Positions 43,763 through 51,933 of a DNA stretch of 64,000 nucleotides are shown here, in pieces. Under the pieces are notes generated by a model that saw only the letters and a program-made list of their open reading frames with translations, ran no database searches and had not been told where the DNA came from. Position numbers and translations under genes: made by a program. The stretch lies in assembly GCF_003369835.1 (NCBI RefSeq), contig NZ_QPMJ01000001.1, forward strand, positions 682,001-746,000, written 5' to 3'. The stretch comes from Halorussus rarus (GTDB lineage: Archaea > Halobacteriota > Halobacteria > Halobacteriales > Haladaptataceae). Numbering within the stretch: the first letter of the stretch is position 1; each line of letters starts with the position of its first letter.

Positions 43763-44064
43763 TGGTACCCATCCAGTACTACCTCCTGCTGTCGGCCGCG
43801 ATCTTCTGCATCGGCGTGTTCGGCATCCTGACCCGCCGGAACGCGCTTCTGTTCCTGATGAGCGTGGAGCTGCTGCTGAACGCGGCCAACATCAACCTGG
43901 TCGCGTTCTCCCGGTTCCACGGCAACCTGACGGGCCAGACGTTCAGCCTGTTCACGCTGGCGCTGGCGGCCGCCGAGGTCGCGGTCGGCATCGGCATCAT
44001 CCTCGTGTTGTACCGCAACTTCGCGAACGTGGACGTGACCGAAGCGACAACGATGAGGTGGTGA
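43762..44064 (+). CDS. nuoK: Nuo subunit K
   Basis: The 100-residue ND4L-type subunit has three helices, with LMSVELLLNAANINLVAF carrying the conserved membrane Glu and AAAEVAVGIGIILVLYRN carrying a second. Length and motifs match NuoK/MrpC. Its ATG overlaps the nuoJ2 stop by one base. Confidence 0.95.
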   Translation: MVPIQYYLLLSAAIFCIGVFGILTRRNALLFLMSVELLLNAANINLVAFSRFHGNLTGQTFSLFTLALAAAEVAVGIGIILVLYRNFANVDVTEATTMRW

Positions 44065-44068
44065 AACG

Positions 44069-46120
44069 ATGGCAGCACTCCCCTTCGAACTGACTCCGGC
44101 CATCGCGGCCCTGCCGTTCGTATCGTTCCTGATCGCGCTGTTCGTCGGCGCGTTCGCCCCGCGGCTGCTCCCCAAGGGCGGCGCGATCCCCGGCATCATC
44201 GCGACCGGCGGCTCGCTGCTCCTGTCGCTGTGGGCGTTCCTCGCGGTGTCGGGCGGCGAGACCTACCACGAGTACATCACGTGGGTCGCGGGCGCCGGCG
44301 AGGCGACGTTCGACCTGCACCTGGGCGTCCTCGTCGACCCGCTATCGGCGATGATGCTCGTCATCGTCTCGCTGGTCGCGTTCCTGGTCCACATCTTCAG
44401 CCTCGGGTACATGAACGACGAGGGCGAGACGGGCCTGCCCCGGTACTACGCCGGCCTGGGCCTGTTCACCGCGAGCATGCTCTCGTTCGTCTTCGCGGAC
44501 AACCTGCTGATGGCGTTCATGTTCTTCGAGCTGGTGGGCCTGTGCTCGTGGCTGCTCATCGGCTTCTGGTTCCGCGACGACGCGCCGCCGAGCGCGGCGA
44601 AGAAGGCGTTCCTCGTCACCCGGTTCGGCGACTACTTCTTCCTCGTCGGCCTGGTCGGCGTCTTCGCCACCTTCGGCACGTCGATGTTCGTCGCGGGCGG
44701 CGAGGGCGGCGAGCACGCGCTCCAGTCGTTCCCCCACCTGGCCGAGCTGGCCCTCGTCGAGGGCGAGACCGCCGGGATAACCACGTACCTGGGGCTCGAC
44801 CCGCAGGCGTGGTTCGCGGTGCTGGGGCTGCTCATCCTGGGCGGCGTCGTCGGCAAGTCCGCCCAGTTCCCGCTCCACACCTGGCTGCCCGACGCCATGG
44901 AGGGTCCGACCCCCGTGTCGGCGCTCATCCACGCGGCCACGATGGTCGCGGCCGGCGTCTACCTGGTCGCGCGCATCTACGGGTTCTACGCCCTGCTGCC
45001 GAACGTGCTGGCGCTCATTGCGTTCGTCGGCGGCTTCACGGCCCTGTTTGCCGCGACCATGGGCGTCGTCAAGAAGGAGATCAAGCAGGTGCTGGCGTAC
45101 TCGACCATCTCCCAGTACGGCTACATGATGCTCGGGCTGGGCGCCGGCGGCTACGTCGCCGCGACCTTCCACCTGATGACCCACGCGTTCTTCAAGGCGC
45201 TGCTGTTCCTCGGCGCCGGGTCGGTCATCATCGCGATGCACCACAACGAGGACATGTGGGACATGGGCGGCCTGAAGGAGCGGATGCCCGTGACCTACTG
45301 GACGTTCCTCTCGGGGTCGCTCGCGCTGGCGGGCATCGTCCCGTTCGCGGGCTTCTGGTCGAAGGACGAGATCCTCTACGAGGCGCTGGCCCGCGGGATG
45401 GAGAACGAACTCCTGCTCGCGGCCTACGCGATGGGACTGCTCGCGGTGTTCTTCACCGGGTTCTACACCTTCCGGATGGTCGCACTGACCTTCCACGGCG
45501 AACCCCGGTCGGACACCGCCCGCGACCCCCACGGCGTGCGCTGGAACGTGAAGGGACCGCTCGCGGTCCTGGGGATTCTGGCCGCCGTCGCCGGACTCGT
45601 CAACATGGTGCCGGTCGCGGAACTGACCGGCCTCCACATCGAGTACCTGCACGCCTGGCTCGACGGGCCCATCACGGCCACATCGGTCCACCACTACGTG
45701 GAGGTTCTCGAGGCGGCCGGCGTCCACCACGCCGACCTGTCGCCGATCCTGCCGGGCCTCGTCTCGCTGGCGCTCGCGCTGGCGGGCGCCGGCCTCGGCT
45801 ACTGGCTGTACGCCTCGGAGCCCCAGGAGTACACCGACAAGCTGGGCGGCGCGAAGACGGTGCTGTACAACAACTACTACCAGGACGAGTACCAGGTCTG
45901 GCTCGCGGAGGGGCTCACCCTGCCGCTGGCCCGCGCCGCGGACAAGTTCGACCAGGGCGTCATCGACGGCGTGGTCAACGGCGTCTCGAGCGTGAGCCTG
46001 TTCGGCGGCAACCGGGTCCGGCGGGTCCAGACCGGCGTGGTGTCGAACTACGCCTTCCTGCTGACGGCGAGCTTCGTCGTCCTGCTCGTCGCCATCGGTC
46101 TCTTGGGAGGTTGGTTCTGA
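44069..46120 (+). CDS. nuoL: Nuo subunit L (antiporter-like)
   Basis: The 683-residue ND5-type antiporter subunit contains LVDPLSAMMLVIVSLVAFLVH, FFELVGLCSWLLIGFW (Glu in helix 5), KSAQFPLHTWLPDAMEGPTPVSALIHAATMV (Lys and broken helix 7) and a long C-terminal lateral helix region ending in a last span. It pumps protons through a conserved charged axis. It lies four bases after nuoK and adjoins nuoM. Confidence 0.96.
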   Translation: MAALPFELTPAIAALPFVSFLIALFVGAFAPRLLPKGGAIPGIIATGGSLLLSLWAFLAVSGGETYHEYITWVAGAGEATFDLHLGVLVDPLSAMMLVIVSLVAFLVHIFSLGYMNDEGETGLPRYYAGLGLFTASMLSFVFADNLLMAFMFFELVGLCSWLLIGFWFRDDAPPSAAKKAFLVTRFGDYFFLVGLVGVFATFGTSMFVAGGEGGEHALQSFPHLAELALVEGETAGITTYLGLDPQAWFAVLGLLILGGVVGKSAQFPLHTWLPDAMEGPTPVSALIHAATMVAAGVYLVARIYGFYALLPNVLALIAFVGGFTALFAATMGVVKKEIKQVLAYSTISQYGYMMLGLGAGGYVAATFHLMTHAFFKALLFLGAGSVIIAMHHNEDMWDMGGLKERMPVTYWTFLSGSLALAGIVPFAGFWSKDEILYEALARGMENELLLAAYAMGLLAVFFTGFYTFRMVALTFHGEPRSDTARDPHGVRWNVKGPLAVLGILAAVAGLVNMVPVAELTGLHIEYLHAWLDGPITATSVHHYVEVLEAAGVHHADLSPILPGLVSLALALAGAGLGYWLYASEPQEYTDKLGGAKTVLYNNYYQDEYQVWLAEGLTLPLARAADKFDQGVIDGVVNGVSSVSLFGGNRVRRVQTGVVSNYAFLLTASFVVLLVAIGLLGGWF

Positions 46121-47650
46121 ATGTGGATCGAAGCACTCATCGCCGTGACGATGGCGAGCGCGCTCGTGGTGTTCGTCGCCCCGAACAAGGTGGCGGCCAA
46201 GCTCTCGTTCGCGCTCAGCCTGCTCCCGCTCGCCGGGAGCCTCTGGATGTACAGCACCTACGAGGCCAGCGGGAACGCCCTGCTGGCGGGTAGCGAACTG
46301 GCCTTCGAGACCCAGTTCCGCTGGGTCACTGCGGGCCCGTACGGCCTGAACTGGCACGTCGGGCTCGACGGCATCAGCATGCCGCTGGTCGCGCTGACCA
46401 CGGTGCTCACGTCGCTGGCGCTGCTGGCGTCGTGGACCCCCATCGACGAGCGTCAGAGCCAGTTCTACGGCCTGATGCTCTTCCTGGAGGCGAGCCTGCT
46501 CGGCGTCTTCTCGGCGCTGGACTTCTTCCTGTGGTTCGTCTTCTGGGAGATGGTGCTGGTCCCGATGTACGTGCTCATCGGCGTCTGGGGCGGCCCGCGC
46601 CGGAAGTACGCCGCAATCAAGATGTTCGTCTACACGAACATCGCCAGCCTCGTGATGTTCATCGGGTTCATCGCGCTGGTGTTCGGCCTCGGCGACTCGG
46701 TGACGACCCTCGACATGCCCGCCATCGCGCAGGCGCTGCGCGCGGGCGAACTCGGTAGTCTGGGCCCCGTCGGCGCGGACGCCCTGCGGACGGCGGCGTT
46801 CGTCGCCATGTTCGCGGGCTTCGCGGTGAAGGTCCCGGTCGTCCCGTTCCACACGTGGCTGCCCGACGCCCACGTGGAGGCGCCGACGCCGGTCTCGATC
46901 ATGCTGGCCGGCGTGCTGCTGAAGATGGGCACCTACGCACTGCTCCGGTTCAACTTCACGATGCTGCCGGACGTCGCCCAGCAGAACGCCCAGATCATCG
47001 CGCTGTTCGCGGTCGTCAGCGTCATCTACGGCGCGATGCTGGCGCTGGCTCAGTCGGACTTGAAGCGCATCGTGGCGTACTCCTCGGTGTCGTCGATGGG
47101 GTACGTCATCCTCGGCCTGGTGGCCTACACGCTGTACGGCATGGGCGGGGCGACGTTCCAGATGGTCGCCCACGGCCTCATCTCGGGGCTGATGTTCATG
47201 GCGGTCGGCGTCATCTACAACACGACCCACACCCGGATGGTGTCGGACATGTCCGGGCTGGCGAGCAAGATGCCGATCACCGTGGCGGTGCTCGTCGCGG
47301 GCGCGTTCGGCTACATGGGCCTGCCGCTGATGGCCGGCTTCGCCGCGGAGCTGTTCATCTTCCTCGGCTCGTTCGGCGCGTTCGCGGGCTCGGTGTGGTT
47401 CACGGCCGCCGCGATGTTCGGCATCGTCGTGGTCGCGGGCTACCTGCTGTTCGCGATGCAGCGCACGCTGTTCGGGACGTTCGAGGTCGAGACCGACTAC
47501 GAGGTCGGCCCGGCCGCGTTCCACGACGTCGCGCCGCTCGTGGTGCTCATCCTGCTGGTCATCCTGCTGGGCGTCGACCCGAACATCTTCTACACGATGA
47601 TTCAGGACGCGGTCAACCCGCTGGTTCCGGCGGCCGGAGGTGGTGTATAG
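46121..47650 (+). CDS. nuoM: Nuo subunit M (antiporter-like)
   Basis: The 509-residue ND4-type subunit has about 14 helices: GLDGISMPLVALTTVL, FWEMVLVPMYVLIGVWG (conserved Glu), KVPVVPFHTWLPDAHVEAPTPVSIMLAGVLLKMGTY and SVSSMGYVILGL. A GGAGG lies 11 bases before the ATG, inside nuoL. It is directly abutted by nuoL and nuoN, with no gap on either side. Confidence 0.96.
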   Translation: MWIEALIAVTMASALVVFVAPNKVAAKLSFALSLLPLAGSLWMYSTYEASGNALLAGSELAFETQFRWVTAGPYGLNWHVGLDGISMPLVALTTVLTSLALLASWTPIDERQSQFYGLMLFLEASLLGVFSALDFFLWFVFWEMVLVPMYVLIGVWGGPRRKYAAIKMFVYTNIASLVMFIGFIALVFGLGDSVTTLDMPAIAQALRAGELGSLGPVGADALRTAAFVAMFAGFAVKVPVVPFHTWLPDAHVEAPTPVSIMLAGVLLKMGTYALLRFNFTMLPDVAQQNAQIIALFAVVSVIYGAMLALAQSDLKRIVAYSSVSSMGYVILGLVAYTLYGMGGATFQMVAHGLISGLMFMAVGVIYNTTHTRMVSDMSGLASKMPITVAVLVAGAFGYMGLPLMAGFAAELFIFLGSFGAFAGSVWFTAAAMFGIVVVAGYLLFAMQRTLFGTFEVETDYEVGPAAFHDVAPLVVLILLVILLGVDPNIFYTMIQDAVNPLVPAAGGGV

Positions 47651-49144
47651 ATGGCGTACCAGCTTCCGACGTGGATGTCGCTCGGTCCGACGCTCGCGCT
47701 CGCGGTGACCGGCCTGCTGCTGCTGGTGCTCGACAGCATCACCCCGGACAGGACCGACCGGGGGCTGCTGGCCGGCACCGCGGCCCTCGGGTCGCTGGTG
47801 GCGGTCGGGCTCGCCGGGTGGTACCTGTTGGCCGGCACGGGCGAGGAGCCCATCCGGCTCTACCAGAACTCGCTGGTCGTCGACACGATGGCGCTGTTCT
47901 TCGCCTTCGTGTTCGCCAGCGTGACCACGCTGGTCGTGGTCGCCAGCTACGACTACATGCGCGACCACTCCTACCAGGCGGAGTACTACGCGCTGGTCCT
48001 GCTGGCGGCGACGGGCATGACGCTGATGGCGGCCGCCAACAGCCTCGCGGTGGTGTTCGTGAGCCTCGAGCTCTCGAGCCTGCCGTCGTTCGCGCTGGTC
48101 GCCATCCTGAAGCGCAACCGCGGGAGCGTCGAGGCAGGACTCAAGTACTTCCTCATCGGCGCGCTGTCGTCGGCCATCTTCGTGTACGGCGTCAGCCTCG
48201 TCTACGGCGTCACCGGCTCGCTGCTGCTGCCCGAGATCGCGAGCAGCGTCGGCGGGACTGACCTGACCGGCGTGCTCGGCATCGGCGTGCTGATGATCCT
48301 GGGCGGGTTCGCGTACAAGACCGCCTCGGTGCCGTTCCACTTCTGGGCGCCCGAGGCGTACGAGGGCGCGCCCGCGCCCGTCTCGGCGTTCCTCTCGTCG
48401 GCCTCGAAGGCCGCCGGGTTCGCCGCGGCGTTCCGGGTGTTCACCGTCGCGTTCCCGGTCGACCAGCTGGTGACCGGCGCGACCGCCGGCGTCGACTGGG
48501 TCCTCGCGGCCCAGGTCCTGGCGGTCGTGACGATGACCCTCGGTAACTTCGCGGCCGCGACCCAGGACGAGGTCAAGCGGATGCTCGCGTACTCGTCGAT
48601 CGGGCACGCGGGCTACGTCCTCATCGGGCTCGCGGCGCTGACCGGCGGCGACGACCAGCTGGTGCTGGCCGGCGGCATGGCCCACCTGCTCGTCTACGGG
48701 TTCATGAACACGGGCGCGTTCCTGTTCATCGCCCTGACCGAGTACTGGTCTGTCGGTCGGTACTTCGAGGACTTCAACGGTCTGGCCACGCAGGCGCCGT
48801 TCGCGTGCGCGGTCATGACTGTCCTGCTGTTCAACCTCGCGGGCCTCCCGGTCGGCGGCGGCTTCATGAGCAAGTACTTCCTGTTCGGCGCCGCCGTCGG
48901 CGCGGGCTTCTGGTGGCTCGCCGCCGTGGGCGCCATCAACAGCGCGCTGTCGCTGTACTACTACTCGCGGGTCGTGAAGGCGATGTGGATCGAGGAGCCG
49001 TCGGGCGACTTCGACATCGAGTCGAAGCCGGCCGGCCTCTACGCCGCGCTCGTCGCGGCCGCGGTCGTCACCGTGCTCGTCCTGCCCGGGTTCGGCCCGG
49101 TCTGGCAGTACGCCACCGACGCCGCGGCGGCGCTCGTGGCGTAG
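47651..49144 (+). CDS. nuoN: Nuo subunit N (antiporter-like)
   Basis: The 497-residue ND2-type subunit closes the operon. Motifs include VSLELSSLPSFALVAILKR (Glu in helix 5), GGFAYKTASVPFHFWAPEAYEGAPAPVSAFLSSASKAAG (Lys and broken helix) and AYSSIGHAGYVLIGL. About 14 helices are visible. No T-rich terminator stands out in the 158 bp before the next gene. Confidence 0.95.
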   Translation: MAYQLPTWMSLGPTLALAVTGLLLLVLDSITPDRTDRGLLAGTAALGSLVAVGLAGWYLLAGTGEEPIRLYQNSLVVDTMALFFAFVFASVTTLVVVASYDYMRDHSYQAEYYALVLLAATGMTLMAAANSLAVVFVSLELSSLPSFALVAILKRNRGSVEAGLKYFLIGALSSAIFVYGVSLVYGVTGSLLLPEIASSVGGTDLTGVLGIGVLMILGGFAYKTASVPFHFWAPEAYEGAPAPVSAFLSSASKAAGFAAAFRVFTVAFPVDQLVTGATAGVDWVLAAQVLAVVTMTLGNFAAATQDEVKRMLAYSSIGHAGYVLIGLAALTGGDDQLVLAGGMAHLLVYGFMNTGAFLFIALTEYWSVGRYFEDFNGLATQAPFACAVMTVLLFNLAGLPVGGGFMSKYFLFGAAVGAGFWWLAAVGAINSALSLYYYSRVVKAMWIEEPSGDFDIESKPAGLYAALVAAAVVTVLVLPGFGPVWQYATDAAAALVA

Positions 49145-49302
49145 CGCGACTCGCTTCCGCTTTTCCGCGTTCTCAGGAGTCCCGTTTCCGCGAGCCGCGG
49201 GACCGCCTCCGGCGACTCCAGTCCGGAAACCGACGGCGATGGCCGCGGAGCGCGACGGTAGACGGTAGACTTTAGGCCGCGCAACGGGAAGCGCGGTGTA
49301 GG

Positions 49303-50790
49303 ATGGTTTCCCGGTTGATTCTGGGGTGTGGAACCGTCGGACAGAACCTCGTGGAGGCGATAGCCGACGAACCGGGGAGCCTGTTAGTCATCGACGACGC
49401 CGAGAACCGCATCGACGCGCTCCGCGAGGAGGGCGTCTCGGCCACCCTCGGCGACCCGACGGACCCGGAGACGGTGCGAGGGAGCGCCAGCACCGCCGAA
49501 ATGGTGGTCGTGGCCGATCCCGACCCCGAGGTCAATCGCCGCGCGGCCGAACTCGCGGTCGAGTCGTTCCCCGACGCCTACGTCGTCGGGTTCCTCGGCG
49601 AGGGGTGTGACGACGACCAGCGGGGGGCCATCGCGTCAGTGGCCGACCACGTCGTCGACCCGACCGCGGCCATCGCGAGCCAGGTGCTGGCGGTCGCGCT
49701 CGGCGAGTACGCCGTCCGGACGGCGCTACTCCGGCGGACGCTCCGGGGGATCGACGGTAAACTCGGCGTCTTCATGCACGACAACCCCGACCCCGACGCC
49801 ATCGCCAGCGCGGTGGCGCTGTGTCGCATCGCCGAGCAGGTCGGCGTCGAGGCCGAACCCTGCTACTTCGGCGACATCTCCCACCAGGAGAACCGGGCGT
49901 TCGTCAATCTGCTCGAACTGGACCTCCGGAACCTGGAACCGGAGGAGTTCGACCCCGACGAGTTCGGCGGCATCGCGCTGGTCGACCACTCCCGGCCCGG
50001 CATCAACGACCAGCTTCCGCCCGACACCGCGGTCGACATCGTCGTCGACCACCACCCGCCGAAGGAGGCCCCCGAGGCGGCGTTCGTCGACCTCCGGAGC
50101 GACGTGGGCGCGACCTCCACGCTGCTGGCCGAGCACGTCCAGCGACTCGGCATCGAACTCGACGAGGCGGTGGCGACGGGGCTGCTGTACGGCATCCGGG
50201 TCGACACCAAGGACTTCTCGCGGGAGGTCTCGACCGCCGACTTCGAGGCCGCCGCCTACCTGCTGCCCCACGCCGACGTGGGGCTGCTGGAGCGCGTCGA
50301 GAGCCCGTCGGTGAGCGCCGACACGTACGAGACCATGGCCCGGGCCATCCGGAACCGCCGGGTCGAGGGCCCGGTGCTGGCGACCTGCGTCGGGAAGCTG
50401 GCCGACCGCGACGCCCTCGCGCAGGCGGCCGACCAACTGCTCGACATGGAGGACATCACCACGACGCTGGTGTACGGCTTCCGGGACGGGACGGTGTACG
50501 TCTCCGCGCGCGCCCGCGGGACCGACATCGACCTCGGCGAGACGATGCGGGCCGCGTTCGGCCAGATCGGCAGCGCGGGCGGCCACGCCGACATGGCGGG
50601 CGCACAGATCTCGCTCGGACTGCTCGGCACGGTCGAGCAGGAGGAGGAGGCCTCGCTGGCCAGCGTCGTCAGCGACGTCATCACCGACCGCTTCTTCGAG
50701 ACCATCCAGTCGACCCCCGAGAGCGGCGGCGAGTACGCCCACGGCGGCGACGTGAGCTTCGACGCCACCGTGGTCGAGCCCGAGAACTGA
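49303..50790 (+). CDS. TrkA_N - DHH - DHHA1 fusion phosphoesterase
   Basis: The 495-residue protein has three parts. Residues 1-140 form an NAD-binding TrkA_N/RCK-like domain with GCGTVG (8-13). Residues about 150-330 form a DHH phosphoesterase domain with the metal residues NPDPD (161-165), LVDHSRPG (227-234) and VDHH (248-251). The remainder is DHHA1 with GGHADMAG (426-433), which binds the substrate base or phosphate. DHH-DHHA1 enzymes hydrolyse oligonucleotides, pAp or cyclic di-AMP; TrkA_N domains sense nucleotides in K+ transport. A cyclic di-AMP or nanoRNA role is an inference. It is followed by a CBS protein. Confidence 0.88.
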   Translation: MVSRLILGCGTVGQNLVEAIADEPGSLLVIDDAENRIDALREEGVSATLGDPTDPETVRGSASTAEMVVVADPDPEVNRRAAELAVESFPDAYVVGFLGEGCDDDQRGAIASVADHVVDPTAAIASQVLAVALGEYAVRTALLRRTLRGIDGKLGVFMHDNPDPDAIASAVALCRIAEQVGVEAEPCYFGDISHQENRAFVNLLELDLRNLEPEEFDPDEFGGIALVDHSRPGINDQLPPDTAVDIVVDHHPPKEAPEAAFVDLRSDVGATSTLLAEHVQRLGIELDEAVATGLLYGIRVDTKDFSREVSTADFEAAAYLLPHADVGLLERVESPSVSADTYETMARAIRNRRVEGPVLATCVGKLADRDALAQAADQLLDMEDITTTLVYGFRDGTVYVSARARGTDIDLGETMRAAFGQIGSAGGHADMAGAQISLGLLGTVEQEEEASLASVVSDVITDRFFETIQSTPESGGEYAHGGDVSFDATVVEPEN

Positions 50791-50874
50791 GCCGGCGGCG
50801 TCCCGCCTGATGCGGCGGCGTCCCGCCGGGCCAGTCGGGCCGCTCGCCGACGGGGTCCGCGATGGTCGGCCGAC

Positions 50875-50898
50875 TCCCGCCGGGCGGGAAGCCTTTTT
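50875..50898 (+). terminator. Hairpin with T-run after the DHH fusion gene
   Basis: TCCCGC (50875-50880) and GCGGGA (50884-50889) pair around a 3-base loop, and five Ts follow at 50894-50898. It lies 85 bp after the stop, so the DHH gene and the CBS-ParB gene are probably separate transcripts. Two direct copies of GGCGGCGTCCCGCC just after the stop (from about 50794 and 50811) are also present. Confidence 0.5.
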
Positions 50899-50923
50899 GA
50901 CCCGCGGCCGCCTGGAAGTAGGC

Positions 50924-51766
50924 ATGGACGTGGCGGCAGCCGACGGCGGGACCGCCGACGGGAAGCCGACGGTCAAGGACTACATGACCCGCGAGGTGGC
51001 GACGGTGTCGCCCGACGCCACCGTCGAGGAGGTCGCGCGTCGCATCGTCGAGAGCGACGAACACAACGGCTACCCGGTCTGCGACGGCCGGCGGGTCGAG
51101 GGGTTCGTCAACGCCAGGGACCTCCTGCTCGCCGACGACCAGGAGCCCATCTTCAAGGTGATGAGCAAGGACCTCATCGTGGCCCACCCCGACATGGACG
51201 TCAACGACGCCGCCCGGGTCATCCTCCGGTCGGGCATCCAGAAGCTCCCGGTGGTCGACGACGCGGGCAACCTCGTGGGCATCATCTCGAACACCGACTT
51301 CATCCGCTCGCAGATCGAGCGCGCGACCCCCGAGAAGGTCGGCAAGCTGATGCGGACCCTCGAGTCCATCCACGACACGAAGGTCGAGCAGACCCGCCGG
51401 GAGGTCCCACTCGCCGACCTGACCCCGACCCAGGGGAAGGTGTACGCCGACGAGCTCGAGGGGCGGACCTACGAGCTCGAGCGGGGCCTGGCCGAACCGC
51501 TGGTGGTCATCGACAGCGCTCCCGAGGGCGGCGTTTCGGGCGACGGCGAGCGCGAACTGCTGCTCGCCGACGGCCACCACCGGGTGATGGCGGCCGACCG
51601 ACTCGACGTCGACGAGATGGACGCCTACGTCATCCTTGTGGACGACGACGTCGACCTCGGGATGGCCAAGACCGCCGAGAAGGAGGGGCTGGAGTCGCTC
51701 GACGACGTCCAGGTGGTCGACTACGCCCGCCACCCGCTGGTCGAGACTACCAAGCGTCTGCAGTGA
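50924..51766 (+). CDS. CBS-pair protein with ParB/Srx-like C-terminal domain
   Basis: The 280-residue protein has two CBS repeats (about 16-72 and 78-132, each starting near MTREVATVSPDATVEE or MSKDLIVAHPDMDVND), an adenosyl-ligand module, and a ParB/sulfiredoxin-fold domain (about 155-260) with DGHHR (216-220). The usual database name is CBS domain-containing ParB/RepB/Spo0J protein. Chromosome partition is unlikely without a helix-turn-helix. Archaeal proteins of this fold include the ADP-dependent serine kinase SerK, so a small-molecule kinase is an alternative. ATG 50924 gives MDVAAADGG. Confidence 0.82.
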   Translation: MDVAAADGGTADGKPTVKDYMTREVATVSPDATVEEVARRIVESDEHNGYPVCDGRRVEGFVNARDLLLADDQEPIFKVMSKDLIVAHPDMDVNDAARVILRSGIQKLPVVDDAGNLVGIISNTDFIRSQIERATPEKVGKLMRTLESIHDTKVEQTRREVPLADLTPTQGKVYADELEGRTYELERGLAEPLVVIDSAPEGGVSGDGERELLLADGHHRVMAADRLDVDEMDAYVILVDDDVDLGMAKTAEKEGLESLDDVQVVDYARHPLVETTKRLQ

Positions 51767-51933
51767 CCGAAGGGCCGCTCCTCGTCGCCGTCGGCGAGCG
51801 ATATCGACGGCCGCCCTCGCAGCCTGGCATTTTCGAGGAGCGACCCGCGGCGCAGACCGGGGACACCGGACGACCCCGACGAGGCCGACGGTGGTGCGGA
51901 ATCTTAATGGACTGTCCGGCAATTATTACGGGT

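Noticed and set aside
44342-48685. A 1447-codon open frame on the minus strand across nuoL-nuoN
   Set aside because: It is a shadow of the GC-rich, third-position-biased plus-strand nuo genes. The translation is rich in Arg, Glu, His and Gln without any domain, and the plus frames are unmistakable.
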